Origin: Tissierellia bacterium
Lineage (GTDB): Bacteria > Bacillota > Clostridia > Tissierellales > Peptoniphilaceae
Direction: 5' to 3'
DNA length: 64,000 bases
NCBI GenBank assembly: GCA_030528125.1
Contig: JAUMZM010000001.1
Span: forward strand, 1 to 64,000
The notes beneath the pieces were generated by a model. The model saw nothing but the letters and a program-made list of their open reading frames with translations, did not search any database and was not told the DNA's origin. A program made the translations under genes and the position numbers. Of the stretch, positions 47,437-56,477 are shown piece after piece. The stretch's first letter is position 1. Each line of letters starts with the position of its first letter.

Positions 47437-48447
47437 TTATAGTAATGTTATTGAATGATTTTGTAATTGTCTTCTCATCTCTTCTGGCCAATAGGATACT
47501 TGAACTTCTCCTATATGAGCTTTTTTAAGAAAATACATACTAAGTCTTGATTGTCCGATTCCTCCACCTATTGTCTGAGGAAGCTTTCCATCGATTAGAT
47601 TTCTGTGATAGTCAAGCTTTAATCTATCTGTGCAATCTGACTTTTTGAGCTGCTCTTCAAGTGTCTTAGGATCAACTCTTACTCCCATAGAAGATATTTC
47701 AAATTCACTATCAAGAATTGGATTGTATAGGATTATATCTCCGTTTAGGTTCCAATCATCATAGTCAGGTGCTCTATCATCATGCTTTGTTCCTGATTTT
47801 AATACATCTCCTATTTTCATTAAAAATATTGCCTTATATTCTTTTGTAGCAAGATATTCTCTTTGTTTAGGAGTCTTATCAGGATACATATCTTCTAATT
47901 GTTGACTTGTTATAAATTTAATTTTATCAGGCAAAAGCTTTGTTCTAGTAGGAATAAATGTTGAAACATATTCATCTAGTGCTTTTAATGTATTATATAT
48001 TGTATTTACTGTTGTCTTTAAATATTCTTCATTTCTATCACTAGGATCAATTATTTTTTCCCAGTCCCATTGGTCTACATAATATGAATGAAGATTATCT
48101 ACTTGTTCACATCTTCTTATGGCATCCATATCTGTATATAAGCCTTCGTATTTTTTGAAACCATATTGTTTTAGGGCATATCTTTTCCATTTGGCAAGTG
48201 AATGTACTATTTCAAAATTTGGAGAGTTTTGTAATTCTACATCAAACTCTACAGGTCTTTCAAATCCGTTTAAGTTATCATTTAATCCGGAATCACTTGT
48301 TACAAATAATGGTGCTGATACTCTTTTTAAATTGAGATTATTTGATAGATTTATTTGAAAAAAGTCCTTTATTTCCTTTATAGCTTTTTGAGTCTCGTAT
48401 ATATCAAGCTCACTCTTATAGTTATCTGGTATTATTAATTTTGACAT
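47437..48447 (-). CDS. asnA: Aspartate-ammonia ligase (asparagine synthetase A)
   Basis: Class II tRNA-synthetase-like enzyme making asparagine from aspartate, ammonia and ATP. The 336-residue protein matches AsnA throughout: RVSAPLFVTSDSGLNDNLNGFERPV, HSLAKWKR, GLYTDMDAIRRCE, and the C-terminal GGGIGQSRLSMYFLKKAHIGEVQVSYWP ATP-site motif. Length is the usual one. AGGAG precedes the ATG. It is divergent from the pst operon, sharing about 157 bases. Confidence 0.92.
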   Translation of the reverse strand: MSKLIIPDNYKSELDIYETQKAIKEIKDFFQINLSNNLNLKRVSAPLFVTSDSGLNDNLNGFERPVEFDVELQNSPNFEIVHSLAKWKRYALKQYGFKKYEGLYTDMDAIRRCEQVDNLHSYYVDQWDWEKIIDPSDRNEEYLKTTVNTIYNTLKALDEYVSTFIPTRTKLLPDKIKFITSQQLEDMYPDKTPKQREYLATKEYKAIFLMKIGDVLKSGTKHDDRAPDYDDWNLNGDIILYNPILDSEFEISSMGVRVDPKTLEEQLKKSDCTDRLKLDYHRNLIDGKLPQTIGGGIGQSRLSMYFLKKAHIGEVQVSYWPEEMRRQLQNHSITLL

Positions 48448-48514
48448 TATTCACTCCTTACTTTAATTAGGATAGTTTAAATCATTTAAAAAGTCAATAA
48501 ACAAGTTTTGAAAT

Positions 48515-48531
48515 TTTACATAAACTTTACA
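48515..48531 (+). promoter_or_regulatory. Pho-box-like direct repeat upstream of pstS
   Basis: TTTACA occurs at 48515-48520 and 48526-48531, exactly 11 bases apart. This fits the TT(A/C/T)ACA direct repeats bound by PhoP in Bacillus, and the operon encodes its own PhoP/PhoR pair. Confidence 0.5.
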
Positions 48532-48604
48532 TTTGTATTATTTCATCATAATAACTTTTATCTAAGATATAGTCACAATGATAATAAAGAAAAGGAAGGT
48601 TATT

Positions 48605-49543
48605 ATGAACTTAAAATCAAAAATTTTAACAGGAATCTTTGCAATGACAATGGTTCTTACATCATGTGGATCAGGAAGTAACGATGCTGATTCAAACACA
48701 GCTACTGAAAACTCAGGATCTGAAACAACTCAAGAAGAAACTACTACAGATGAAAATGCATCTGCAGGCGGAGCTATCTCAGTAGTATCAAGAGAAGACG
48801 GAAGCGGAACAAGAGGAGCTTTCATAGAATTAACTGGTCTTCTTGAAAAAAATGGAGATGAAGAAAAAGACTTAACAAGCACAGAAGCAAGTGTTCAAAA
48901 CACAACAAATGGTGTTATGACAACAGTAGCTCAAGATAAAAGAGCTATCGGATATATTTCACTTGGATCATTAAATGATACAGTAAAAGCTGTAAAGGTT
49001 GATGGAGTTGAAGCTAACGAAGCAAATGTAGAAAGTGGAGAATACAAATTATTCAGACCATTTAACTTAGCTTACAAAGAAGGAGAGATCACAGATCTTG
49101 GAAAAGACTTCTTAAAATTCATCCAATCACCAGACGGACAAAAAATCGTTGAAGAAAACGGATATGTAAAAGTTGAAGCAGGAGATGAATACAAAGCATC
49201 AGGAATGAAAGGTACTCTTAAAGTTGCAGGATCAACTTCAGTATCACCAGTAATGGAAAAATTCATCGAAGCTTATCAACAATTAAATCCAGATGCACAA
49301 ATCGAAATGCAATCAATTGGATCAACAGAAGGAATCAACACAACACTTGATGGAGCAAGCGAAATTGCTATGGCTTCAAGAGAATTAAAACCTGAAGAGT
49401 TAGAACAACTTAAACCAGTTGTAATAGCAAATGATGGTATAGCAGTAGTAGTAAATCCTGAAAACTCTGTTGAAGATTTAACAATGGATCAAATTGCATC
49501 AATCTTCAAAGGAGAGATCAAAGACTGGGGAGAATTAAAATAA
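48605..49543 (+). CDS. pstS: Phosphate-binding lipoprotein PstS, circularly permuted
   Basis: Lipid-anchored phosphate receptor, 312 residues; lipobox VLTSC with Cys21, then an acidic Ser/Thr linker. The order of the halves is unusual. First comes ISVVSREDGSGTRGAF... AIGYISLGSLNDTVKAVKVDG... (normally the second half), then GTLKVAGSTSVSPVMEKF... IEMQSIGSTEGI... IASIFKGEIKDWGEL (normally the first half). Standard PstS goes GSTSV...FxGEIxxWxE(L/I) and then the SREDGSGTR half. Both phosphate-binding loops are present, so the fold should survive. ATG 48605 has AAGGAAGG upstream. First gene of a seven-gene operon. Confidence 0.85.
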   Translation: MNLKSKILTGIFAMTMVLTSCGSGSNDADSNTATENSGSETTQEETTTDENASAGGAISVVSREDGSGTRGAFIELTGLLEKNGDEEKDLTSTEASVQNTTNGVMTTVAQDKRAIGYISLGSLNDTVKAVKVDGVEANEANVESGEYKLFRPFNLAYKEGEITDLGKDFLKFIQSPDGQKIVEENGYVKVEAGDEYKASGMKGTLKVAGSTSVSPVMEKFIEAYQQLNPDAQIEMQSIGSTEGINTTLDGASEIAMASRELKPEELEQLKPVVIANDGIAVVVNPENSVEDLTMDQIASIFKGEIKDWGELK

Positions 49544-49544
49544 T

Positions 49545-50408
49545 ATGGAAAAGGACACAAAGGGAAAGGTATTTCAAATATTGTTTTTGATAGCTGCCCT
49601 TTTGTCCATCAGTTTTATAATACTTATCTGTGTATTTATTTTTAAAGCCGGTATCGGCTTTTTAAATAAATACGGATTATTAGATTTTATAACAGGAGTA
49701 GAATGGAGACCAACAGGAACACCTGCAAAGTTTGGAATACTTCCTATGATTGTAGGGTCAATAGAGGTAACACTTCTATCATTGGTATTTTCTATTCCGT
49801 TTGCATTGGCCATATCTGTATATATGGCTTTTTATGCGAAAAGAAGTTATAAATATCTAAGTCCACTTATAAAATTGATGGCGGCAGTACCATCTGTAGT
49901 TTATGGATTCTTTGCATTAATGTTATTGGTTCCACTAATTGCTAAATTAAGTGGCAAAAATGGAATGAATATACTTACTGCAAGTATTCTATTAGCAATA
50001 ATGATTATTCCTACAATAGTAGAAATTTCTGAGACTGCTTTAAAAAATGTACCTAGATATTATTATGATGGATCTATAGCTTTAGGAGCTACAAAAGAAG
50101 AGACTATTTTTAAAGTTATGATTCCAGCAGCAAAAAATGCAATATATTCATCAATAGTTCTTGCAATGGGAAGATCCATCGGAGAAACAATGGCAGTATA
50201 TCTTGTAATAGGAAACCAAGCCAGAATGCCAGGATCTATATTAGATGGAGTTAGAACAATGACAACCAATATAGTTCTTGAAATGGGTTATGCTTCAGGA
50301 ATGCATAGAGAAGCACTTATCGCAACAGGAATGGTACTATTTGTATTCATATTGATAATCAATTTGATATTTAATATTGTAAGGAGCAAGAATGAAAAAG
50401 ACGTTTAA
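49545..50408 (+). CDS. pstC: Phosphate ABC permease PstC
   Basis: Membrane subunit of the high-affinity phosphate importer, 287 residues with six helices. GLLDFITGVEWRPTGTPAKFGILPMIVGS is the typical PstC front, and the coupling loop is around SIALGATKEETIFKVMIPAAKNAI. GRSIGETMAVYLVIGN is also characteristic. Begins one base after the pstS stop, overlaps pstA by 17 bases. Confidence 0.9.
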   Translation: MEKDTKGKVFQILFLIAALLSISFIILICVFIFKAGIGFLNKYGLLDFITGVEWRPTGTPAKFGILPMIVGSIEVTLLSLVFSIPFALAISVYMAFYAKRSYKYLSPLIKLMAAVPSVVYGFFALMLLVPLIAKLSGKNGMNILTASILLAIMIIPTIVEISETALKNVPRYYYDGSIALGATKEETIFKVMIPAAKNAIYSSIVLAMGRSIGETMAVYLVIGNQARMPGSILDGVRTMTTNIVLEMGYASGMHREALIATGMVLFVFILIINLIFNIVRSKNEKDV

Positions 50409-51198
50409 ACCTTTAATAATGGTTCTTTCTGCTATAGGATTTTTCGCTTTTCTAAGTGTTATTGTGTATATATTAGTGAATGGAATCCCTAGCATAGATA
50501 GTTCATTATTTGAATTTAAATATACAAGTGAAAACCACTCTATAATTGCTCCTTTGCTAACTACTCTAGTAACAATAGTTATAACTTTATTGATTGCTCT
50601 TCCTATAGGAATATTTACAGCAATTTATACAACACAATATGCAAAAAACAAGAAAGTAGTAAAGGCAGTAAGTTTTACAACAGAAATCTTAGCTGCAATA
50701 CCATCAATAGTATATGGACTTTTTGGTTATTTGAGTTTTGTAATATTTTTCAAGATGGAATTTTCAATCATAGCAGGTTGTATGACACTTATGATCATGG
50801 TTCTTCCTACTATAATTAGAACAAGTGAAGAAGCAATATTATCAGTAAATACTTTGCAAAGAGATGCTTCATTAGCATTGGGAGCAAGTAAGCTTACTAC
50901 AATTTTTAAAATAATAATACCAGAAGCTTTACCTGGAATATTAGCAGGAGTATTTCTTGCAACAGGAAGAATTGTAGGAGAGACAGCTGCTTTGATGTAT
51001 ACTATGGGAACTTATGTAGCACCACCATCATCGCTTAGTACTTCATCAAGAACTTTGGCAGTACACATGTTTATGTTATCTTCTGAAGGATTGTATGTAG
51101 ACAAAGCTTATGCTACAGCTGTAATACTTTTAGTATTTGTAATATTGGTAAATGCTATATCAAATCAATTAGCTAAAAAAATTATTAAGGAGAATTAA
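50392..51198 (+). CDS. pstA: Phosphate ABC permease PstA
   Basis: Second permease, 268 residues with six helices. [12 protein letters not shown]..., [27 protein letters not shown], the coupling loop [25 protein letters not shown], and [15 protein letters not shown] identify PstA. AAGGAGCAAG lies before the ATG inside the pstC end; the stop overlaps the pstB start codon by one base. Confidence 0.9.
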   Translation: MKKTFKPLIMVLSAIGFFAFLSVIVYILVNGIPSIDSSLFEFKYTSENHSIIAPLLTTLVTIVITLLIALPIGIFTAIYTTQYAKNKKVVKAVSFTTEILAAIPSIVYGLFGYLSFVIFFKMEFSIIAGCMTLMIMVLPTIIRTSEEAILSVNTLQRDASLALGASKLTTIFKIIIPEALPGILAGVFLATGRIVGETAALMYTMGTYVAPPSSLSTSSRTLAVHMFMLSSEGLYVDKAYATAVILLVFVILVNAISNQLAKKIIKEN

Positions 51199-51956
51199 TG
51201 GCAAAACCTATAATAACAGTAAGGGATCTAGATTTATATTATGGTGACTTTCAAGCCCTTAAAAAAATAAATATGGATATAAACGAAAAAGAAGTCACAG
51301 CTTTTATCGGCCCTTCAGGTTGTGGAAAATCAACTACTATAAAATGCTTTAACAGAATGAATGATCTTGTTGAAGGTTGTAGAATTGAAGGAGAGATTAA
51401 GATTAATGGGAAAAATATCTATGATCCAAGCATAGATATAAACGAACTTAGAACAAATGTAGGTATGGTATTTCAAAGTCCAAACCCATTTTCAAAGTCA
51501 ATATATGAAAATATCGCCTATGGTCCAAAGATTCATGGCATAAAAGATAAAGATAAATTAGATGAAATAGTAGAAACAAGTCTAAAGAATGCTTCTATAT
51601 GGGATGAAGTAAAAGATAAACTTAAAAAGAACGCTCAGAGTCTTTCTGGAGGACAACAACAAAGAATTTGTATAGCAAGAGCTCTTGCTGTAAGTCCAAG
51701 TATTCTTTTGATGGATGAGCCTACAAGTGCTCTAGATCCTATTTCTACAGGAAAAATCGAAGAATTGGTTGAACAATTAAAAGAAAATTATACTATAGTA
51801 ATAGTAACTCATAATATGCAACAAGCTGCAAGAATTTCTGATAAAGTTGCATTCTTCTTGACAGGTGAAGTAATAGAAATGGATGATACTGTTAAGATGT
51901 TTGATAAGCCTAAGAACAAAAAGACCGAAGATTATATAACAGGAAGGTTTGGATAA
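51198..51956 (+). CDS. pstB: Phosphate ABC ATPase PstB
   Basis: ATPase of the phosphate importer, 252 residues. Walker [20 protein letters not shown] (diagnostic of PstB), Q-loop MVFQSPNPF, signature [15 protein letters not shown], Walker [14 protein letters not shown] and [12 protein letters not shown] are all present. Overlaps both neighbours by a base, so it is tightly coupled. Confidence 0.93.
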   Translation: MAKPIITVRDLDLYYGDFQALKKINMDINEKEVTAFIGPSGCGKSTTIKCFNRMNDLVEGCRIEGEIKINGKNIYDPSIDINELRTNVGMVFQSPNPFSKSIYENIAYGPKIHGIKDKDKLDEIVETSLKNASIWDEVKDKLKKNAQSLSGGQQQRICIARALAVSPSILLMDEPTSALDPISTGKIEELVEQLKENYTIVIVTHNMQQAARISDKVAFFLTGEVIEMDDTVKMFDKPKNKKTEDYITGRFG

Positions 51957-52573
51957 TGAGAGAGAAATTTGATAGAGAGTTAATTGAAGTAGAAGATGGT
52001 TTTCTTGAGCTTTCTGATTTATATCAATTAGCTTTCGATAAGTTAGAATTATACTCTAATGAAGGTGATAAGAGTATTCTAAAAGAGATTATCGATAATG
52101 AACCAAAAATTAACGCAAAGATTGATACAATAGGAAGATCATGTTTTAATCTAATGTTAAGACAACAACCAGTTGCAGGTGATTTGAGATTTATCCAAGT
52201 AAGTATATCACTTGCAAGTAGCTTTAGACATATTTATAGTCACATGGTAGAAGCTTCTTTGATCTTAGAAGAAATAAATGATCACAAGAAAGTTCTAGTA
52301 GTTACAAGTGATTATATACTTAACTTAAAGAAGATGTTATCTAATTTTAAACAAGCTCTTGTGGATAGAAATGAAGAATTAGCATATAATACAGTTAAGA
52401 TGGATGATGAAATAGATTCTTTATTTCAAAAATCTATCGATTATGTAATTCAAAGAGAAAGGGAGAGTTATATAAGCACAATGGAGCTTACTGATTTTAT
52501 TCTCTATTTCAAATACTTTGAAAGAATCGGAGATAGATTAGCAAAGATAAATGTGCTTTTAACACAATTATAA
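51956..52573 (+). CDS. phoU: Phosphate signalling protein PhoU
   Basis: All-helical 205-residue protein made of two similar three-helix halves. The FDRELIEVEDGFLELSDLYQLAFDKL start, RQQPVAGDLRFI and the late DFILYFKYFERIGDRLAKINVLL contain the metal-binding E/DxxxD patterns of PhoU. It links the state of PstSCAB to the PhoR kinase that follows. Overlaps pstB and the response regulator by one base each. Confidence 0.9.
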   Translation: MREKFDRELIEVEDGFLELSDLYQLAFDKLELYSNEGDKSILKEIIDNEPKINAKIDTIGRSCFNLMLRQQPVAGDLRFIQVSISLASSFRHIYSHMVEASLILEEINDHKKVLVVTSDYILNLKKMLSNFKQALVDRNEELAYNTVKMDDEIDSLFQKSIDYVIQRERESYISTMELTDFILYFKYFERIGDRLAKINVLLTQL

Positions 52574-53238
52574 TGATTTATGTAGTAGAAGATGATAATT
52601 CAATTAGAAATCTGATTCTTTATGCCCTTAGAGAAAATGGCTATAAAGTTAAGGGATTTGAAGATGGTATCAATCTAATAGATGATATGAAAAAAGAAGA
52701 GGTAGATCTTGTCCTTCTTGATATCATGCTTCCTGAAAAGGATGGAATAGAAATTTTAAAGGATATTAGAAAAGATTTATCTTTAAAAGATGTTGCTGTA
52801 ATTATGCTTACAGCTAGAGGAGAGGAATTTGACAAAGTATTGGGACTTGAAAGTGGTGCAGATGACTATATCGTAAAGCCATTTTCAATTCTTGAACTTT
52901 TAAGTAGAATAAAGGCGGTTCTTAGAAGATACGAGAAAAAGGAATATCAAAATAAGAATTTCAATGAGATTTCTCTTGATAATAAAAGAAGGATAGTAAC
53001 TGTAAATGGCAAGATGATTGATCTTACGTTTAAAGAATTTGAAATGCTATCTTATTTTATGCAAAGTGTAGGAACAGTAATTACAAGAGAAGACTTCTTG
53101 ATAAAAATTCGGGGATATGATTATGAAGGTGAAACAAGGACTGTTGATGTCCATATAGCAAGCCTTAGAAATAAGCTACAAGAAGCGTCAAAATATATAA
53201 AAACAGTAAGGAATTTGGGTTATAAGTTTGAAGAATAA
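52573..53238 (+). CDS. phoP: Phosphate response regulator (PhoP/PhoB-like)
   Basis: OmpR-family regulator of 221 residues: acidic pair EDDNS, phospho-acceptor Asp in LVLLDIMLPEKDG, Lys in VKPFS, and a winged-helix ending YIKTVRNLGYKFEE. Its place directly after phoU and before a PAS-type kinase makes phosphate control nearly certain; probable target is the operon's own promoter with its TTTACA repeat. Confidence 0.88.
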   Translation: MIYVVEDDNSIRNLILYALRENGYKVKGFEDGINLIDDMKKEEVDLVLLDIMLPEKDGIEILKDIRKDLSLKDVAVIMLTARGEEFDKVLGLESGADDYIVKPFSILELLSRIKAVLRRYEKKEYQNKNFNEISLDNKRRIVTVNGKMIDLTFKEFEMLSYFMQSVGTVITREDFLIKIRGYDYEGETRTVDVHIASLRNKLQEASKYIKTVRNLGYKFEE

Positions 53239-53239
53239 G

Positions 53240-54910
53240 ATGACTTATAGGTTAAAAAGATCAATATTATTCTTATTAATAATTGTTCTTTTGATAACCT
53301 TTGCGGCTCTTAGCTATATAGCATCTAAACGATCTATAGACGAAAGAATCGATTATATGGACAGATCCCTTGAAATGTTGCTATCAACAGAAAATTCAAA
53401 GGATAATGCTAATTTCTATAGTAATCTAGACACATTTAAAAGATTAAATCCAGATATTAGACTTACATATATAGCTATAGATGGTAAAGTACTTTATGAT
53501 TCTGATTTTAATCCTCGAGAATTAGAGAATCATTCTGATAGAAAAGAATTTATTGAAACAGTTGACAACACAGAAGGAAGCTCTTTTAGAAAATCAGCTA
53601 CTTTGGGTTCAACTGTTTATTATCTATCAAGAAAAGGCGATAATGTTTTGAGAATCTCTTCGGAATTTTCAATTTTTAGAAATTTAATTTTTACAAATAT
53701 ACTTATTGTATTTGTAATAGGAATATTGGCACTAGTTTTATTGAAGTTTTTCACTGGAAAAACAGTAGATAAGATAATAGCTCCTGTCAAGACAATGAGC
53801 AATAGCCCTGAAAAAATAAGCCAAAAAATTATTGATTCAAGCTATGACGAGATAAAGCCATACCTAATTGAAATAAAAAATATGACAGAAATGTTGGAAA
53901 GCGAAAACATGAAACTTAAAAACAGGAATGAAAAGATTCAAGAGATTACAGAAAATGTCAAAGAAGGAATGCTTGTAATAGATTCAAGTTATAATATTAA
54001 TTTGATAAATTCGCCGATGCTTAAAATTTTTGGCAAAGATAGTAGTGCAAAAACGCTTTTTGATTTGACAGATAATGAAAATTTTATAATCAATGTTAAA
54101 GAAACTTTTCTTTTAAATGAAGAAATGAACTTTGATTTAAAAGTAGGTAATTTAGACTATAAAGTTTATATGGATCCTGTTGATTTTAATGAAGAGTCAG
54201 GATTGTTTGTCCTTTTTGTAGATAACACTGAAAACAAAAGGGGAGAAGATTTAAGAAGAGAGTTTACAGCAAATGTAAGCCATGAGTTAAAGAGTCCTTT
54301 AACTTCTATAAATGGTTATGCTGAGCTAATATCAAGCGGACTTGCAAATGACAAGGATATAAAGGAATTTGCAAGAATAATAAACAAAGAAGGCCTAAGA
54401 TTATTAGATACAATAGATGATTTATTAAAGCTTTCAAAACTTGACGAAGAAAATCAGAATATAGAGTTTAAAGAAGTAAATATAAAAGAAATATTCGATT
54501 CAATCTATGATAAATTTCTTCCAAGACTTTCTGAAAGAAAAATAAAAGTTTCATTTGATATAGATGATTTGACAATATCTACAAATGAATCGCTTTTCAT
54601 TGACCTTATGACTAATATTTTTGAAAATGCTATAAAATATAATAGAGACAATGGCAAGATTTTTGTAAAAGCAAAACAAGAAGGGAAAAATGTAGTCGTT
54701 AGAATAAAGGATACAGGTATTGGTATAAAAGAAGAAAATATTGATAGAATATTTGAAAGATTTTATATAGTAGATAAAGCAAGGACTTCATCTATGAAAT
54801 CTACAGGACTTGGATTATCAATTGTAAAACATATTGCAAAAAATCTAGGTTATACGATTGATGTAAAAAGTGTATTTAATGAAATGACAGAGTTTATAAT
54901 AACTATTTAA
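53240..54910 (+). CDS. phoR: Phosphate sensor histidine kinase (PhoR-like)
   Basis: About 556 residues. Two transmembrane helices (about 6-28 and 150-170) enclose a sensor loop, followed by a linker and PAS domain (about 225-325). The phospho-acceptor His is in TANVSHELKSPLTSINGYAELI. N box NIFENAIKYN, G1 DTGIGI, F box IFERFYIVD and G2 TGLGLSIVKHI complete the kinase. ATG 53240 directly follows the regulator stop; an in-frame TTG at 53228 overlapping it is possible. Followed by a terminator that ends the operon. Confidence 0.88.
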   Translation: MTYRLKRSILFLLIIVLLITFAALSYIASKRSIDERIDYMDRSLEMLLSTENSKDNANFYSNLDTFKRLNPDIRLTYIAIDGKVLYDSDFNPRELENHSDRKEFIETVDNTEGSSFRKSATLGSTVYYLSRKGDNVLRISSEFSIFRNLIFTNILIVFVIGILALVLLKFFTGKTVDKIIAPVKTMSNSPEKISQKIIDSSYDEIKPYLIEIKNMTEMLESENMKLKNRNEKIQEITENVKEGMLVIDSSYNINLINSPMLKIFGKDSSAKTLFDLTDNENFIINVKETFLLNEEMNFDLKVGNLDYKVYMDPVDFNEESGLFVLFVDNTENKRGEDLRREFTANVSHELKSPLTSINGYAELISSGLANDKDIKEFARIINKEGLRLLDTIDDLLKLSKLDEENQNIEFKEVNIKEIFDSIYDKFLPRLSERKIKVSFDIDDLTISTNESLFIDLMTNIFENAIKYNRDNGKIFVKAKQEGKNVVVRIKDTGIGIKEENIDRIFERFYIVDKARTSSMKSTGLGLSIVKHIAKNLGYTIDVKSVFNEMTEFIITI

Positions 54911-54924
54911 AAATTTAAATAAAA

Positions 54925-54953
54925 TAAAATCCCGCATTTGCGGGATTTTTTTA
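54925..54953. terminator. Bidirectional terminator of the pst-pho operon
   Basis: AAATCCCGCA pairs with TGCGGGATTT around a tiny loop, followed by Ts; As on the other side also serve the convergent small gene. Confidence 0.85.
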
Positions 54954-55190
54954 GTCTTCTGATGGGTTTTCTGAAAAATCTGTGTCTACTTTATTTCTTT
55001 GACCTTCAGCATTAGCTCCACTTACGTAGTCTGCTTCGTCTACGTCTGTCTTGATATTTTGTGTATCAAATTCAGGTTTTCCATTTTGTGTAGAATCATC
55101 AGCTTTTTTCTTATTTCCTAATGGTTTATCTCCATCTCTGTACTGTTCATTCTTTGTTACATCTTGTAAATCTTTGTTATTTTTTGACAT
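54951..55190 (-). CDS. Small acidic disordered protein
   Basis: A 79-residue hydrophilic protein, rich in Asp, Asn, Lys and Gly, with no hydrophobic stretch, cysteine or known motif. It is believable as a gene because a perfect GGAGG lies six to seven bases before the ATG and a terminator hairpin follows the stop. Composition suggests intrinsic disorder, as in some stress or spore-coat-like small proteins, but I assign no function. Confidence 0.65.
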   Translation of the reverse strand: MSKNNKDLQDVTKNEQYRDGDKPLGNKKKADDSTQNGKPEFDTQNIKTDVDEADYVSGANAEGQRNKVDTDFSENPSED

Positions 55191-55371
55191 AATAACCTCC
55201 TATAATATAAAAACCTTTTAGTCTTTCTTATATAATTATAACACAAAATAGATATTAGAAAATCTATATTTCATTTAATCGAAAAATTGGTTTATAATCT
55301 TGTTATTGAGTTTAAAAAAAAGTAGTGTTAATATATAATAGCGATTATAAATTTATACTAAAGGAGATAAA

Positions 55372-55869
55372 ATGGGAGATAAGACAAATAGCATAAAGAA
55401 TTTTTTTGATGATGTAAAAACAGAAATGAGTACGAAAAAGGATTTGGAATTAAAAGTAGTAACAGATAACTATCTTCCAAAGTATAACAGCGAAGCCAGT
55501 GCTGGTTTAGATTTATATTGTTCCAATAAAGATGATGTCATAATAAAGCCACACACAGTTGAAAAGATCCCTACAGGAGTAAAAGTTGAAATACCTACAG
55601 GATATTTTGGAGCAGTTTATCCTAGATCATCAACTGGAGTAAAATTGCATCTATCACTTGCAAATACAGTTGGAATTATAGATGAAGACTATAGAGGAGA
55701 GATAAAGTTATTCATGTATAATTACAGCAATGAAGATGTTGTAGTTAAAAATGGAGATAGACTATGTCAATTAGTAATCCAACCATATATAAAAGTAAAT
55801 GTAGTAAAAGTAGACGAATTATCTGATACAAAAAGAGGTGAAGGTGGATTTGGTTCCACCGGTAAATAA
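55372..55869 (+). CDS. dut: dUTP diphosphatase (dUTPase)
   Basis: Homotrimeric dUTPase hydrolysing dUTP to dUMP and PPi. The five motifs are in order: ASAGLDLY, PRSSTGVK, GIIDEDYRGEI (uracil/catalytic Asp), GDRLCQLVIQP, and RGEGGFGSTGK at the C-terminal P-loop-like tail. The 165-residue protein has a 25-30 residue N-terminal extension compared with typical family members. AAAGGAG precedes the ATG. The next gene shares its last base. Confidence 0.92.
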   Translation: MGDKTNSIKNFFDDVKTEMSTKKDLELKVVTDNYLPKYNSEASAGLDLYCSNKDDVIIKPHTVEKIPTGVKVEIPTGYFGAVYPRSSTGVKLHLSLANTVGIIDEDYRGEIKLFMYNYSNEDVVVKNGDRLCQLVIQPYIKVNVVKVDELSDTKRGEGGFGSTGK

Positions 55870-56429
55870 TGCCAAATAGAAACTTACGACAAAAAAACTC
55901 AAAAAGAAGTCCCAAAAAAACACTAAAAAAGCAAAAATACAATATCTTGGTATGGGGACTTATAATAATTTTTGCAATTTTTATAGTTTCAAAAATTGCA
56001 TATACTATAAGCAATAGATCTTTTAATTCTATGGATTCTTCTGTTCTTATAGTAAAAAATGACGGAAACGAAGTTAAAACTTTTACTTTAAAACAAATAA
56101 GAAATATGGATTCTAAGAAAAAACAAGTTGAAGTTTCAAATATTGAAAAAGTAGAAATCGAAGGTATACCAATGGTTGATTTCTTATCTAATATTGATAT
56201 GGATTCTTCAAAATATGTTAATATGTATCTTTATGATGAAAATGGAAACAAAAGTTATCTAGCAATGGAAAATGTTCTAGAACCTGATAGATATTATCTT
56301 GTATATAGAATAAATGGAAAGCCAAATAGACAATATGATTCGTCCTTTGGAGTTTTTGCCATAATAGATACTAGAAGCTCTTCTATAGATTCTTGGGATA
56401 AAAATATACAAACGATAGATATAAATTAA
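55869..56429 (+). CDS. Membrane-anchored protein, molybdopterin-oxidoreductase-like fold (weak)
   Basis: 186 residues: a very basic N-terminus (about 1-24), one transmembrane helix (25-48), then an extracytoplasmic domain. The latter, SSVLIVKNDGNEVKTFTLKQIRNMDSKKKQVEVSNIEKVEIEGIPMVDFLSNI, resembles the small SUOX-type molybdopterin-binding-fold proteins of clostridia, without a Cys ligand for molybdenum, so it is not expected to be an enzyme of that type. Overlaps dut by one base. Function unknown. Confidence 0.5.
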   Translation: MPNRNLRQKNSKRSPKKTLKKQKYNILVWGLIIIFAIFIVSKIAYTISNRSFNSMDSSVLIVKNDGNEVKTFTLKQIRNMDSKKKQVEVSNIEKVEIEGIPMVDFLSNIDMDSSKYVNMYLYDENGNKSYLAMENVLEPDRYYLVYRINGKPNRQYDSSFGVFAIIDTRSSSIDSWDKNIQTIDIN

Positions 56430-56477
56430 GCCGGAAAATACTGAACCTTATAGATTCAGTATTTGACCGGCTTATTT
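56429..56477. terminator. Bidirectional terminator
   Basis: Two stacked helices: outer AAGCCGG with CCGGCTT and inner AATACTGAA with TTCAGTATT, followed by Ts, between convergent genes. Confidence 0.8.
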
